64,000 bases of DNA from Thermomonas sp. (GTDB lineage Bacteria > Pseudomonadota > Gammaproteobacteria > Xanthomonadales > Xanthomonadaceae), in assembly GCF_029945965.1 (NCBI RefSeq), contig NZ_JAQSDO010000008.1, positions 1 through 64,000 on the forward strand, in the 5' to 3' direction. Below the pieces are notes generated by a model. The model had not been told where the DNA came from and did not search any database. It saw only the letters and a program-made list of their open reading frames with translations. Positions 20,649 through 28,334 of the stretch are shown in pieces. Every line of letters begins with the position of its first letter. Positions within the stretch are counted from its first letter, which is position 1. The translations under genes were made by a program, and so were the position numbers.

Positions 20649-21434
20649 TCAGAACCCGTAACGCAAAAAGCCCCCATCCACTGCGATGCACTCGCCGGTG
20701 ATGAAGCTGGATGCCGGCATGCACAGGAACGCGACCGCAGCCGCAACTTCCTCCGGTTCGCCAATGCGACCCATCGGCGTGCGCAACAGGACTTCGTCCA
20801 GGTAATCGGGATCAGCCAACTTGCCCGACGTCCGCCGCGTGCGGATGTACCAAGGTGCCACCGCGTTCACCCGCACCCCGTCCTCGGCCCATTCCACTGC
20901 CAGGTTGCGGGTCATCTGCTGCAACGCCGCCTTGGCCATGCCGTAAGGCACGCCGCTGCGCACATGGGTGATGCCGGACACGCTGCCGATATTGACGATG
21001 CTCGACACGGGATGCTTGACCAGCATCGGATACACGCCACGGCACAACTCGAATGCACTGAACAAGTTGGTTTCGAAGATGCCGCGCCACTGGTCCTCGC
21101 CATAATCCAGCGCGGGTCGAGTGATGTTGCAACCGGCATTGTTGATCAGGATGTGCAGGCCGCCCTGGTCGGCCACCCAGTCCAGGATTTCAACGCGCTG
21201 CTCGTCGTCGCTGACATCGGCAGGCAGGGCCAGCACCGCATCCTCGGGACCGGGGAATTCTTCTTCAAGTTCGGCGCGCGCGGCTTCCAGCGCCTCGGGT
21301 TCTCGCGCCACCATCAATACCTGCGCGCCCAAGCCCAGCAGCTCACGGCAGATTGCGAAGCCAATCCCGGCGCTGGCGCCGGTCACCAGCGCGCGTTGCC
21401 CATCCAGGTTCCAGCGGTTGCGGTTGCGATCCAT
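20649..21434 (-). CDS. Short-chain dehydrogenase/reductase, tropinone-reductase-like
   Basis: A 261-residue NAD(P)-dependent oxidoreductase with [11 protein letters not shown] (cofactor glycine motif) near 15-25, the NNAG motif, the catalytic serine in NIGSVSG, and Y-x3-K as YGMAK. The C-terminal [15 protein letters not shown] is typical of classical SDRs. The AWEEDG-type sequence around [21 protein letters not shown] resembles the tropinone-reductase-like branch. The substrate is unknown. The ATG was chosen for its AGGAG site 7-8 bases upstream; a 78-codon upstream extension is antisense to the lipoprotein gene. Confidence 0.88.
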   Translation of the reverse strand: MDRNRNRWNLDGQRALVTGASAGIGFAICRELLGLGAQVLMVAREPEALEAARAELEEEFPGPEDAVLALPADVSDDEQRVEILDWVADQGGLHILINNAGCNITRPALDYGEDQWRGIFETNLFSAFELCRGVYPMLVKHPVSSIVNIGSVSGITHVRSGVPYGMAKAALQQMTRNLAVEWAEDGVRVNAVAPWYIRTRRTSGKLADPDYLDEVLLRTPMGRIGEPEEVAAAVAFLCMPASSFITGECIAVDGGFLRYGF

Positions 21435-21516
21435 GCCCGACTCCTGCGCAATCTGTGTCGGGGGTAGCATACGACTGATGCCGGCCCTTCCCGCCACGCC
21501 GGCACTGGAGCCCATC

Positions 21517-21759
21517 ATGCGTACGACGCGTGCGATTCGTGCAATGCCGCCAACCCTGGTGCTGGCCTGCCTGCTGCTGTCCGCCTGTTCCTCGCCCAAG
21601 CCGCCGGATGAGGAACGCCGTCCCGAGCCGCAGGCGCAACCGAAATCAGCATTGGTGGAAACTGCCAATGCCTACAAAGACGCTGCGCACGCATCCGTCA
21701 CCGCAACCGAGGACGCGGCAAAACGCGAGCAAGCGGAACTCGATGCCGCGACGCAGTAG
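21517..21759 (+). CDS. Small lipoprotein
   Basis: An 80-residue protein whose N-terminus ([24 protein letters not shown]) is a lipoprotein signal with lipobox LLSAC, giving a mature lipoprotein of about 56 residues. The mature part is charged and helical (EERRPEPQ ... [18 protein letters not shown]) and has no motif that I know. A GGAG site lies 6 bases before the ATG. It diverges from the SDR gene. Confidence 0.65.
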   Translation: MRTTRAIRAMPPTLVLACLLLSACSSPKPPDEERRPEPQAQPKSALVETANAYKDAAHASVTATEDAAKREQAELDAATQ

Positions 21760-21802
21760 CGCCGCGCTTATTCCACCGCCAGGCTTACTCAGCTGCGCAG
21801 GC

Positions 21803-23695
21803 TTACTCAACTGCGCAAAAGCAGTGCGCCAGCGGCATCACGCGCACGTTGCCGCGTTGTTGCATCACCGTATCGAGCAGGCGCAGCGGGGCCTGTGCCT
21901 TGAGGTGCTGCAGCAGCAGGGTTTCGCCGATGCCGCTTGCACGTAGCAGGGCCAGGCCGGCGCGGCTTTGCACGAAGCCGCCGAACAACTGTTCGAACGG
22001 CTTGACCGTCCGTTCGATGTACTGGGTCTGCCATTTGTCGGGCTTGCCGAGTTTGGCCCGCGCCGCAGCATCGGCCACCGCCGCATCCAGTCCGCCGAAC
22101 GCATCCACCAGTCCACGCGCCTTGGCCTGTTCGCCGCTCCACACGCGACCGCGCGCCACTTCGTCGATCTGCTCGATGCTCCGACCGCGCGCCTTGGCGA
22201 CCTTGCCGGTGAAGTCGCGATAGCCCTTGTCGATCACCGACTGGACGATGGTCGCCACGCCTGGATCCAACGGACGAGTGATGTCGAAGGCACCCGCATA
22301 ACGGGTGGTGGCGACGCCATCGGTGTGCACGCCGATCTTGTCCAGCGCGCGGTCGGCGGTCGGGAACAGGCCGAAGATGCCGATGGAACCGGTAATCGTG
22401 GATTGATCAGCATAGATGCGATCGGCATTCATGCTGATCCAGTAGCCACCCGATGCGGCGACATCGCCCATCGACACCACGACAGGTTTTCCGGCATCCT
22501 TCAGCGCGGCCACTTCGCGACGGATCTGCTCGGAGGCGAACACCTCGCCACCGGGTGAATTCACCCGCAGCACCACCGCCTTCACCTTGTCGTCGTCGCG
22601 CGCCTGGCGCAGCAGCTCTGCGGTGGATTGCCCACCGACCTTGCCCGCCGGCTGCTCGCCACCGGCGATCTCGCCTTCGGCCACCACCACCCCGACCTGC
22701 GGGCGCATGTCGGCCTGTGGCAACGCGCCATCCAGGTGCTTCAGGTATGCATCCAGCGAGACCTGGCGAAAGCCGCCGTCGGCGTCGGCGTCGGCCACGC
22801 CGCGCTCGGCCAGCAGCTTGTCGACGTCCTCCTGCGTCTTCAGGCCATCGACCAGCTTCTGGGTCAGTGCGAGCTGGGCCAGGTCACCATTGGCGGCGGT
22901 CACCTGCTCGGGCAGCGCATTGATCCGCGCAGACAGCGTAGCCGGATTGATCCCGCGGGCCTTGCCGATGTCGGCCAGCATCCGCTGCCAAACGTCGCCC
23001 ATCCAGTACAGGTCAGCCTGCTTGGCTTCCGGCGAGGCGGCATCCAGCACATAGGGCTCGGCGGCGGACTTGAACTCGCCGACCTTGAACAGGTGCATGT
23101 CCACGCCCAGCTTGTCCTGCAGGCCTTCGCGGAAATACTGGCGATAGGCGGCCAGTCCTTCCAGCATTACGCCACCCTGCGACATCGGATCAAGGTAGAC
23201 CTCGTTGGCCTGCGCGGCCAGCAGATACTGGCCCTGGCTGTAGTTGTCGCCATACGCGATGACCTGCTTGCCGCTTGCGCGCAACTTGGCCAGCGACGCC
23301 GCGACTTCACGCAGCGAGGCGAAGCCGCCGGGCTGGAATTCATCGAGTTCCAGCACCACGCGCTCGATGCGCTTGTCGGTGCGCGCCGCGTCCAGCGCAC
23401 GCAGTACGTCGCGCAGGCGCAGTTCGCGGCAATCGCTGCCGCGGGTGGCGCGAGCGAACGCGCGGCTGATTGGATCGCAGCTGAACTGTTCGACCAGACG
23501 GCCCTGCGGCGCGATCACCAAGGCGGAGCGATCCGCCGGTGGCGCGATCTTGCCGCCGCCGAACATCACCGCCAGCACGATGACCACGACGATCAGGAAC
23601 AGGATGTTGAAGACCAGCCGGCGGCTGAAATTGACCGCATCCCACAGGCCGATGACCAGACGGGCGATGGGGCCGCGGGTGCGCGGTGGGTTCAT
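21803..23695 (-). CDS. sppA: Signal peptide peptidase SppA, 67K type
   Basis: The 630-residue inner-membrane protease degrades cleaved signal peptides. It has one N-terminal membrane helix (about 22-45) and two tandem ClpP-like domains, as in E. coli SppA (618). The catalytic Lys lies in the first domain (VGEFKSAAEPYVLD), in the position of E. coli Lys209, and the nucleophilic Ser in the second (MGDVAASGGYWISMNADRIYA), in that of Ser409. An extra C-terminal tail of about 20 residues follows the usual end. It lies downstream of the MATE exporter on the same strand. Confidence 0.95.
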   Translation of the reverse strand: MNPPRTRGPIARLVIGLWDAVNFSRRLVFNILFLIVVVIVLAVMFGGGKIAPPADRSALVIAPQGRLVEQFSCDPISRAFARATRGSDCRELRLRDVLRALDAARTDKRIERVVLELDEFQPGGFASLREVAASLAKLRASGKQVIAYGDNYSQGQYLLAAQANEVYLDPMSQGGVMLEGLAAYRQYFREGLQDKLGVDMHLFKVGEFKSAAEPYVLDAASPEAKQADLYWMGDVWQRMLADIGKARGINPATLSARINALPEQVTAANGDLAQLALTQKLVDGLKTQEDVDKLLAERGVADADADGGFRQVSLDAYLKHLDGALPQADMRPQVGVVVAEGEIAGGEQPAGKVGGQSTAELLRQARDDDKVKAVVLRVNSPGGEVFASEQIRREVAALKDAGKPVVVSMGDVAASGGYWISMNADRIYADQSTITGSIGIFGLFPTADRALDKIGVHTDGVATTRYAGAFDITRPLDPGVATIVQSVIDKGYRDFTGKVAKARGRSIEQIDEVARGRVWSGEQAKARGLVDAFGGLDAAVADAAARAKLGKPDKWQTQYIERTVKPFEQLFGGFVQSRAGLALLRASGIGETLLLQHLKAQAPLRLLDTVMQQRGNVRVMPLAHCFCAVE

Positions 23696-23776
23696 TTCAA
23701 GCTCCAGGAGAACGAGGCCACCGATGCGGGAAGCTGGGTGGCGATGGCGACAGGGTAACGGGGCGACGTGAAACCT

Positions 23777-25192
23777 TCATCCGCCTTCGGTCATCGTGAC
23801 CGATGGCGCTGCAGGCGTTTGGCCTGAGATGGGGACGCGCAGGCTGCTGCGCAAGAACCGCCGCGCCAGCAGGAAGGCAGCGACCGACAAGCCCGCGGTT
23901 AGCCCAACCCACATGCCCCGTGGCCCCAATGCCGGGGTGAAACCGCCCAGGCCGAGCCCCAGGCCGGCGCCGACCGGTATGCCGACGCACCAGTACGCCA
24001 GCAGGGCCAGCAGCATCGGCACGCGCGTGTCCTTGAGGCCGCGCAGCGCACCGGCGGAGAGCACCTGCACGCCGTCCGGGAACTGGAACAACGCGGCATA
24101 CAGCAACAAGGATGCCGCCAGCGCCGCAACCCTGGCATCGGCCGTGTACAGCCCGGCGATCGCGTGGTTGGCTGTCAGCATCACCGTGGCCGATATCGCC
24201 TGTGCGCACAGCACCAAGGCCAGCCCAGCGAACGCCGCACGACGGATGCCGGCGCGGTCGCCACGACCCAATGCATGGCCGACGCGCACCGTGGTGGCTT
24301 CCGCTATCCCGAACGGAATCATGAAACTCAGGGTGGCGACATTGATCGCGACCTGGTGCGCTGCCACCGGCAACTCACCGAGCCGCCCGATCAGCAGTGC
24401 GGTGACGATAAACAAGCTGCCTTCCATGCTGACGGTGACCCCGATCGGCAGACCTGTACCCAACAAGTCGCGCAGCACGCGCCAGTCAGGACGCCGGAAA
24501 TCCGTGTACAGGCGCAGGTCGGCGAAGCGTGGCGAACGTGACAGGTAGTACGCGAACGCCAGCATTTGCAGCCAGAACATCGCCGCCGAGGCCCAGCCCA
24601 ACCCGGCCGCACCCATTTCCTGGAATCCGAGCAAGCCATTGGTCAGCACATAGCCCAGCGGCGCCAGCAGTAGCAGGCCACCGAAGCCCAGCAGCATGGT
24701 TGGCAGCGACCAGTGCAGGCCGTCGCTGAGATAGCGCATCGCCAGGTACAGGGTGAACGCGGGGATGCCCCAGCGGATTGCATGGATGAAGTCGGTGGCG
24801 CCGGGCACGATTTCGGCGGCGATGCCCATCGGCGCCAGCACCATCGGCAGCACCGTCATCAACGCGAACAGCAACAGGCCCAGCCCGAGCGCCAGCCATA
24901 GCGCCTGCCGCCACAGCGGGCCAATCTCCTCCCGACGCCCCGCGCCATCCAGCTCCGACACCGAGGGCGGCAACGCCATCAGCATGCCCATGGGCATCAT
25001 CATCGGCAGCCAGAACAGCGCAGTGCCAACCGCCACCGCGGCCAGCGTGGTGATGCCGTGGTGGCCGGCGACCACGGTATCGACGAAACCGACCAGTCCA
25101 TGCGACAAATGCCCGGCCGCCATCGGCGCAGCCAGGCGTGCGCTGGAGCGCACTTCATCGGCAAAGCGGGGAATGGCGTGTACGGAAGACAT
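23777..25192 (-). CDS. MATE-family multidrug efflux transporter (NorM-like)
   Basis: A 471-residue inner-membrane protein with 12 predicted helices in two homologous halves; MATE proteins export cationic drugs using Na+ or H+ gradients. Family elements include GHLSHGLVGFVDTVVAGHHG in helix 1-2, AAHQVAINVATLSFMIPFGIAEATTVRVGHALGRGD in helix 7-8 and ALRGLKDTRVPML. The start is set at MSSVHAIPRF, leaving 74 bp to the divergent DUF3667 gene; the frame is open further upstream but antisense to that gene. Confidence 0.93.
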   Translation of the reverse strand: MSSVHAIPRFADEVRSSARLAAPMAAGHLSHGLVGFVDTVVAGHHGITTLAAVAVGTALFWLPMMMPMGMLMALPPSVSELDGAGRREEIGPLWRQALWLALGLGLLLFALMTVLPMVLAPMGIAAEIVPGATDFIHAIRWGIPAFTLYLAMRYLSDGLHWSLPTMLLGFGGLLLLAPLGYVLTNGLLGFQEMGAAGLGWASAAMFWLQMLAFAYYLSRSPRFADLRLYTDFRRPDWRVLRDLLGTGLPIGVTVSMEGSLFIVTALLIGRLGELPVAAHQVAINVATLSFMIPFGIAEATTVRVGHALGRGDRAGIRRAAFAGLALVLCAQAISATVMLTANHAIAGLYTADARVAALAASLLLYAALFQFPDGVQVLSAGALRGLKDTRVPMLLALLAYWCVGIPVGAGLGLGLGGFTPALGPRGMWVGLTAGLSVAAFLLARRFLRSSLRVPISGQTPAAPSVTMTEGG

Positions 25193-25266
25193 GGCGGGCT
25201 CGGGCGTCGCGGCAGTGGCGTCGGCACGCGCGGGCTGCCATCTTACCGGCAGTAGAGAGACTGCCC

Positions 25267-26442
25267 ATGACCACACCCAACGACACCATGCCCGACGCTG
25301 ATCCCGTGACACCACAGCCGCCAGCTGTCCGCGAAGCCGAAGAGCCTGGCACCTGCGGCAACTGCAACACGCCGCTACTCGGCCCGCACTGCCATGCATG
25401 CGGGCAACCTGTGAAGGGCCTGGTACGGCATTTCTCCAGCGTCATCGGCGATGCGCTGGACACCGTGTTCGACTTCGACACCCGCATCGTGCGAACGATC
25501 GGCCCGCTGTTCGCCAAGCCGGGCTTCATCACCCGCGAATACTTCGCCGGGCGGCGGGTGCGCTACGTCAGTCCGGTGCGGCTGTTTTTTTTCCTGATCA
25601 TCGCCACCATCTTCTTGGCGCAGCTCAGCTTCGATGGCTCCGACCTGGCGATCAAATCCGACAACAGCGGAATCTCGTCTTCGACCACCGTGGCCGCGGT
25701 CGAAGCCGAGCGCGACAAGGCCCTCTTGGAATTTGCCGTGGCGCGCAAGGCGGCGGAAAATACGCCGGGCGCAGCGGGCGTCGAGTTCGGCGAACAGGCG
25801 ATCCGGAACGCCGCCGACGCGCGCATCAAAGTGTTGCGTGATGCGCAGGCCAAAGGCGTGCCGCCACCAGCCAGTAACGACGGCATCACGCTAGGCGATG
25901 GCACCTGGGATGCGAAGACGAACCCGATCAAGGTTGATTGGCTGCCGGGCTTCGCCAACAGGTGGCTGAATACGCAGATGGGCCGGGCCACCAAGAACCT
26001 GGCCCGCCTCAGGGACGACCCGACCGCATACAAGACTGCCGCGCTGGGCGCAGTGCCGACCACCCTGTTCGTGCTGGTTCCGATTTTTGCGCTGATGCTC
26101 AAAGTGGCCTATGTGTTCAAGCGCAGGCTGTACATGGAGCACCTGATCGTGGCCTTGCACAGCCATGCGTTCCTGTGCCTGAGCGTGATGCTGATCCTGC
26201 TGGTATTGGCGCTCGAGCAATGGGTTGCGCCTCAATCGCCGGCATTGCAGACCCTGTTCGACTGGACTGAAGGCCTGCTCGCGGCGTGGATCCCGGTGTA
26301 CCTGCTGCTCATGCAGAAGCGGGTGTACAAACAGGGCTGGCCAATGACGCTCCTGAAATATCTAGCGCTTGGCCTGTGCTACATGATCCTGCTCAGCTTT
26401 GCGATGGCCGCCAGCATGACCATTGGCCTGCTGGCGATGTGA
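25267..26442 (+). CDS. DUF3667 membrane protein with N-terminal zinc ribbon
   Basis: A 391-residue protein. Near residues 26-46 it has a zinc-ribbon-like CGNCNTPLLGPHCHACGQ, followed by the DUF3667 stretch (FSSVIGDALDTVFDFDTRIVRTIGPLFAKPGFITREYFAGRRVRYVSP given here as a region at about 52-100). A first membrane helix near 103-118, a long charged loop, and four more helices in the C-terminal 150 residues complete it. The family's function is unknown. ATG 25267 is preceded by a purine-rich GAGAGA. It diverges from the MATE gene. Confidence 0.85.
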   Translation: MTTPNDTMPDADPVTPQPPAVREAEEPGTCGNCNTPLLGPHCHACGQPVKGLVRHFSSVIGDALDTVFDFDTRIVRTIGPLFAKPGFITREYFAGRRVRYVSPVRLFFFLIIATIFLAQLSFDGSDLAIKSDNSGISSSTTVAAVEAERDKALLEFAVARKAAENTPGAAGVEFGEQAIRNAADARIKVLRDAQAKGVPPPASNDGITLGDGTWDAKTNPIKVDWLPGFANRWLNTQMGRATKNLARLRDDPTAYKTAALGAVPTTLFVLVPIFALMLKVAYVFKRRLYMEHLIVALHSHAFLCLSVMLILLVLALEQWVAPQSPALQTLFDWTEGLLAAWIPVYLLLMQKRVYKQGWPMTLLKYLALGLCYMILLSFAMAASMTIGLLAM

Positions 26443-26462
26443 TGACCGCCGCGATTTGACGC

Positions 26463-27860
26463 TCAGCGGGCGAGTTGCGCCCGCAACCATGCGCCACGTT
26501 GCGAGGGCGCCTGTGCCAGCAGCTCGGCGCGCAGCTGTGCGCGTTCTTCCGGTGACGTGGTTTGCGCCAGCCGTGCCAACACGTCCCAGCCGTCGCGGTC
26601 GGTGGTGCGCAGCAGTTGCAGCAGTGCGTCGCGCTGGCCGACATCGACATATGCAAACAATGCCTGGATACGTGGCCAGTCGCGGCCCAGGGTCGGGCCC
26701 AGCCACCAGCCGTTGCGGGCATCGAACGTCTGCACCTGGAAGCGCTCACGCAGAGCCTGCTGTTGTTGCGGAGCCAATGTGCGCCAGCGTTCGGCGATGC
26801 CACGCAACTGGATGCGCTCGCCCGCGGTCAGCGCACGCCAGGCCTGCCACTGGCCGCGACGCAGGCCGTGCACGCGCGCAGGCAAGACATCCCATTGGTG
26901 CAAGCGCGTGGCCATTGCGGAGGCATCGTGCGCAGGGTCCATGTTCGTGCGTGGCTTGGGTGCGGTAATCACCGGCAACTGCACTGCATCCGCGGCGCGC
27001 GGATCCTCGCTGTTCACCGTCAGCCACGACAGCAATGCCAGCTGGCTGGCATGGCCCGTCTCTTCAGGTGCTGCGAGTAGTTCGCGATCAGGATGCGAGC
27101 CACCATCATCGGCATCGAAACGGGCTTTCGGCGCAGCGGCAGCCGGCAAGGGCTCGAGCTTGATCGTCGCCGTCCAGCGCTGCAGCACGGCGCGCCCGGC
27201 AGGATGCAGGAAGAAGGTGGTCGCGAATGCCAGTACGCAGATCGCCACGCCCAGCCACAACCAGCGCACATGACGATGGTGTGCTTCGTTGGCGATCACC
27301 TCACCAGCTGGGGCGCTTGCAGCTTTAGGCGGCGGTGCCGTGCGCGATTCCGGCACCAAGACGTCCGGCGCCGGCCGGGCATTGGCCAGTTCCCGCTGCA
27401 CGGCCTCGCGCCAAGCGCGCCAGACGTCAATATCGGGCTGGCCAAGTGCATCACACGGCAGGCCGTCGCGGATCACATCCTGGTACGCACTGACCGACGT
27501 GCCCAGCGCGGTCGCCGCGGTGGCATCGTCCAGGCCGGCCACCAGTTGTAGCAGGAACGCGGCACGCTGGGTCGGCGCTAGTCGTGCGATACCGGGCAGT
27601 GGCAACCCCGGCTCGGGCGTGCCGGGCTGGCGCAGGTGCGGCGTGGCCAACAGCAAGCGCCAGTATTGTTGTGGCCACTGCGCGATCGGCCACTGCCCGG
27701 CTTCGCTGGCGAACACCCGCGCCACCACCGCCAACGCCTGCTCCGCAGGCTTGCTGGCGCCGGCCTGGACCGTCGCCAGCAGGCGCGCACGCTGGCCCAC
27801 GCCGCGCACGAAGGCGGCGATGGCAGGGGGCGAGGACACAGGCGCCGGCGGCGTGGTCAT
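26463..27860 (-). CDS. Membrane protein with sigma-4-like N-terminus and DUF3106-like C-terminus
   Basis: A 465-residue protein. Residues about 90-135 (LAPTQRAAFLLQLVAGLDDA through SVSAYQDVIRDGL) look like the region-4 helix-turn-helix of ECF sigma factors, including the ATAATALG turn. One membrane helix follows at about 199-219, then a Pro/Ala linker and a C-terminal DUF3106-type domain (about 325-455) with paired Trp/Leu repeats (RRGQWQAWRALTAGERIQL, AERWRTLAPQQQQALRERF). Such an architecture suggests a membrane-bound regulator or anti-sigma-like protein, but no enzymatic motif is visible. The start MTTPPAPVSS was chosen; the frame is open 51 codons further upstream into the non-coding region. 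Confidence 0.7.
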   Translation of the reverse strand: MTTPPAPVSSPPAIAAFVRGVGQRARLLATVQAGASKPAEQALAVVARVFASEAGQWPIAQWPQQYWRLLLATPHLRQPGTPEPGLPLPGIARLAPTQRAAFLLQLVAGLDDATAATALGTSVSAYQDVIRDGLPCDALGQPDIDVWRAWREAVQRELANARPAPDVLVPESRTAPPPKAASAPAGEVIANEAHHRHVRWLWLGVAICVLAFATTFFLHPAGRAVLQRWTATIKLEPLPAAAAPKARFDADDGGSHPDRELLAAPEETGHASQLALLSWLTVNSEDPRAADAVQLPVITAPKPRTNMDPAHDASAMATRLHQWDVLPARVHGLRRGQWQAWRALTAGERIQLRGIAERWRTLAPQQQQALRERFQVQTFDARNGWWLGPTLGRDWPRIQALFAYVDVGQRDALLQLLRTTDRDGWDVLARLAQTTSPEERAQLRAELLAQAPSQRGAWLRAQLAR

Positions 27861-27994
27861 TGCGGAGGGTTGGGCACGCCGCATCTTAGCCGGACAGCCG
27901 CTCGTCTGGCCTGCAAAAAACCGCTTGACAGTGCCGTCAGGGGTGGCTCCGCAAGCAATGACGCGGCCTGTGGCTAAACGGTTGTGCACAGGCG

Positions 27995-28036
27995 TCATGG
28001 AATCGTCATGCACGCCTGTTTCACGGAATCTTCATG
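27995..28036. repeat. Two 16-bp direct repeats upstream of priA
   Basis: TCATGGAATCGTCATG (27995-28010) and TCACGGAATCTTCATG (28021-28036) differ at two positions and are spaced by 26 bp, about two and a half helical turns. They lie in the 474-bp non-coding stretch 27861-28334, which is AT-richer than its surroundings and holds no convincing gene. They could be a regulator's binding sites. Confidence 0.45.
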
Positions 28037-28172
28037 TCATGTGACAGCGATGTTTCACGAGCAACTATTTGATTTCATTGAACTTGTCCTATTTGGCTGT
28101 TTTTTCACCACAAGCGGCGAAGGCCTTGCATCGTGGCCATTGCGCACCTGTGAAGGTTGCCCGTGCACAGAC

Positions 28173-28195
28173 TTATCCACAGCTGATGTGGATAA
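28173..28195. promoter_or_regulatory. Inverted pair of perfect DnaA boxes upstream of priA
   Basis: TTATCCACA (28173-28181) and TGTGGATAA (28187-28195) are both exact matches to the DnaA-box consensus, facing each other across 5 bp. They lie 140 bp before the priA start. The location suggests DnaA control of a replication-restart gene or a DnaA-titrating site; it is not a normal oriC context because dnaA and gidA are absent here. Confidence 0.65.
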
Positions 28196-28334
28196 ACATG
28201 ATTTCCCTGCAGCGACAATCGTTTACGCCACTTTCCGGGGCTAATGGCTGAGTTATGGCCCGCAACTTGAAATTGACATGGCCGGCAATGCCGGAGCGGG
28301 CCCGATTGGCTGGTCTGACGACTAGACTGGCGCG

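Noticed and set aside
27984-28244. 86-codon ORF in the priA upstream region
   Set aside because: It has no ribosome site, atypical composition and runs through the DnaA boxes; it is more likely non-coding.
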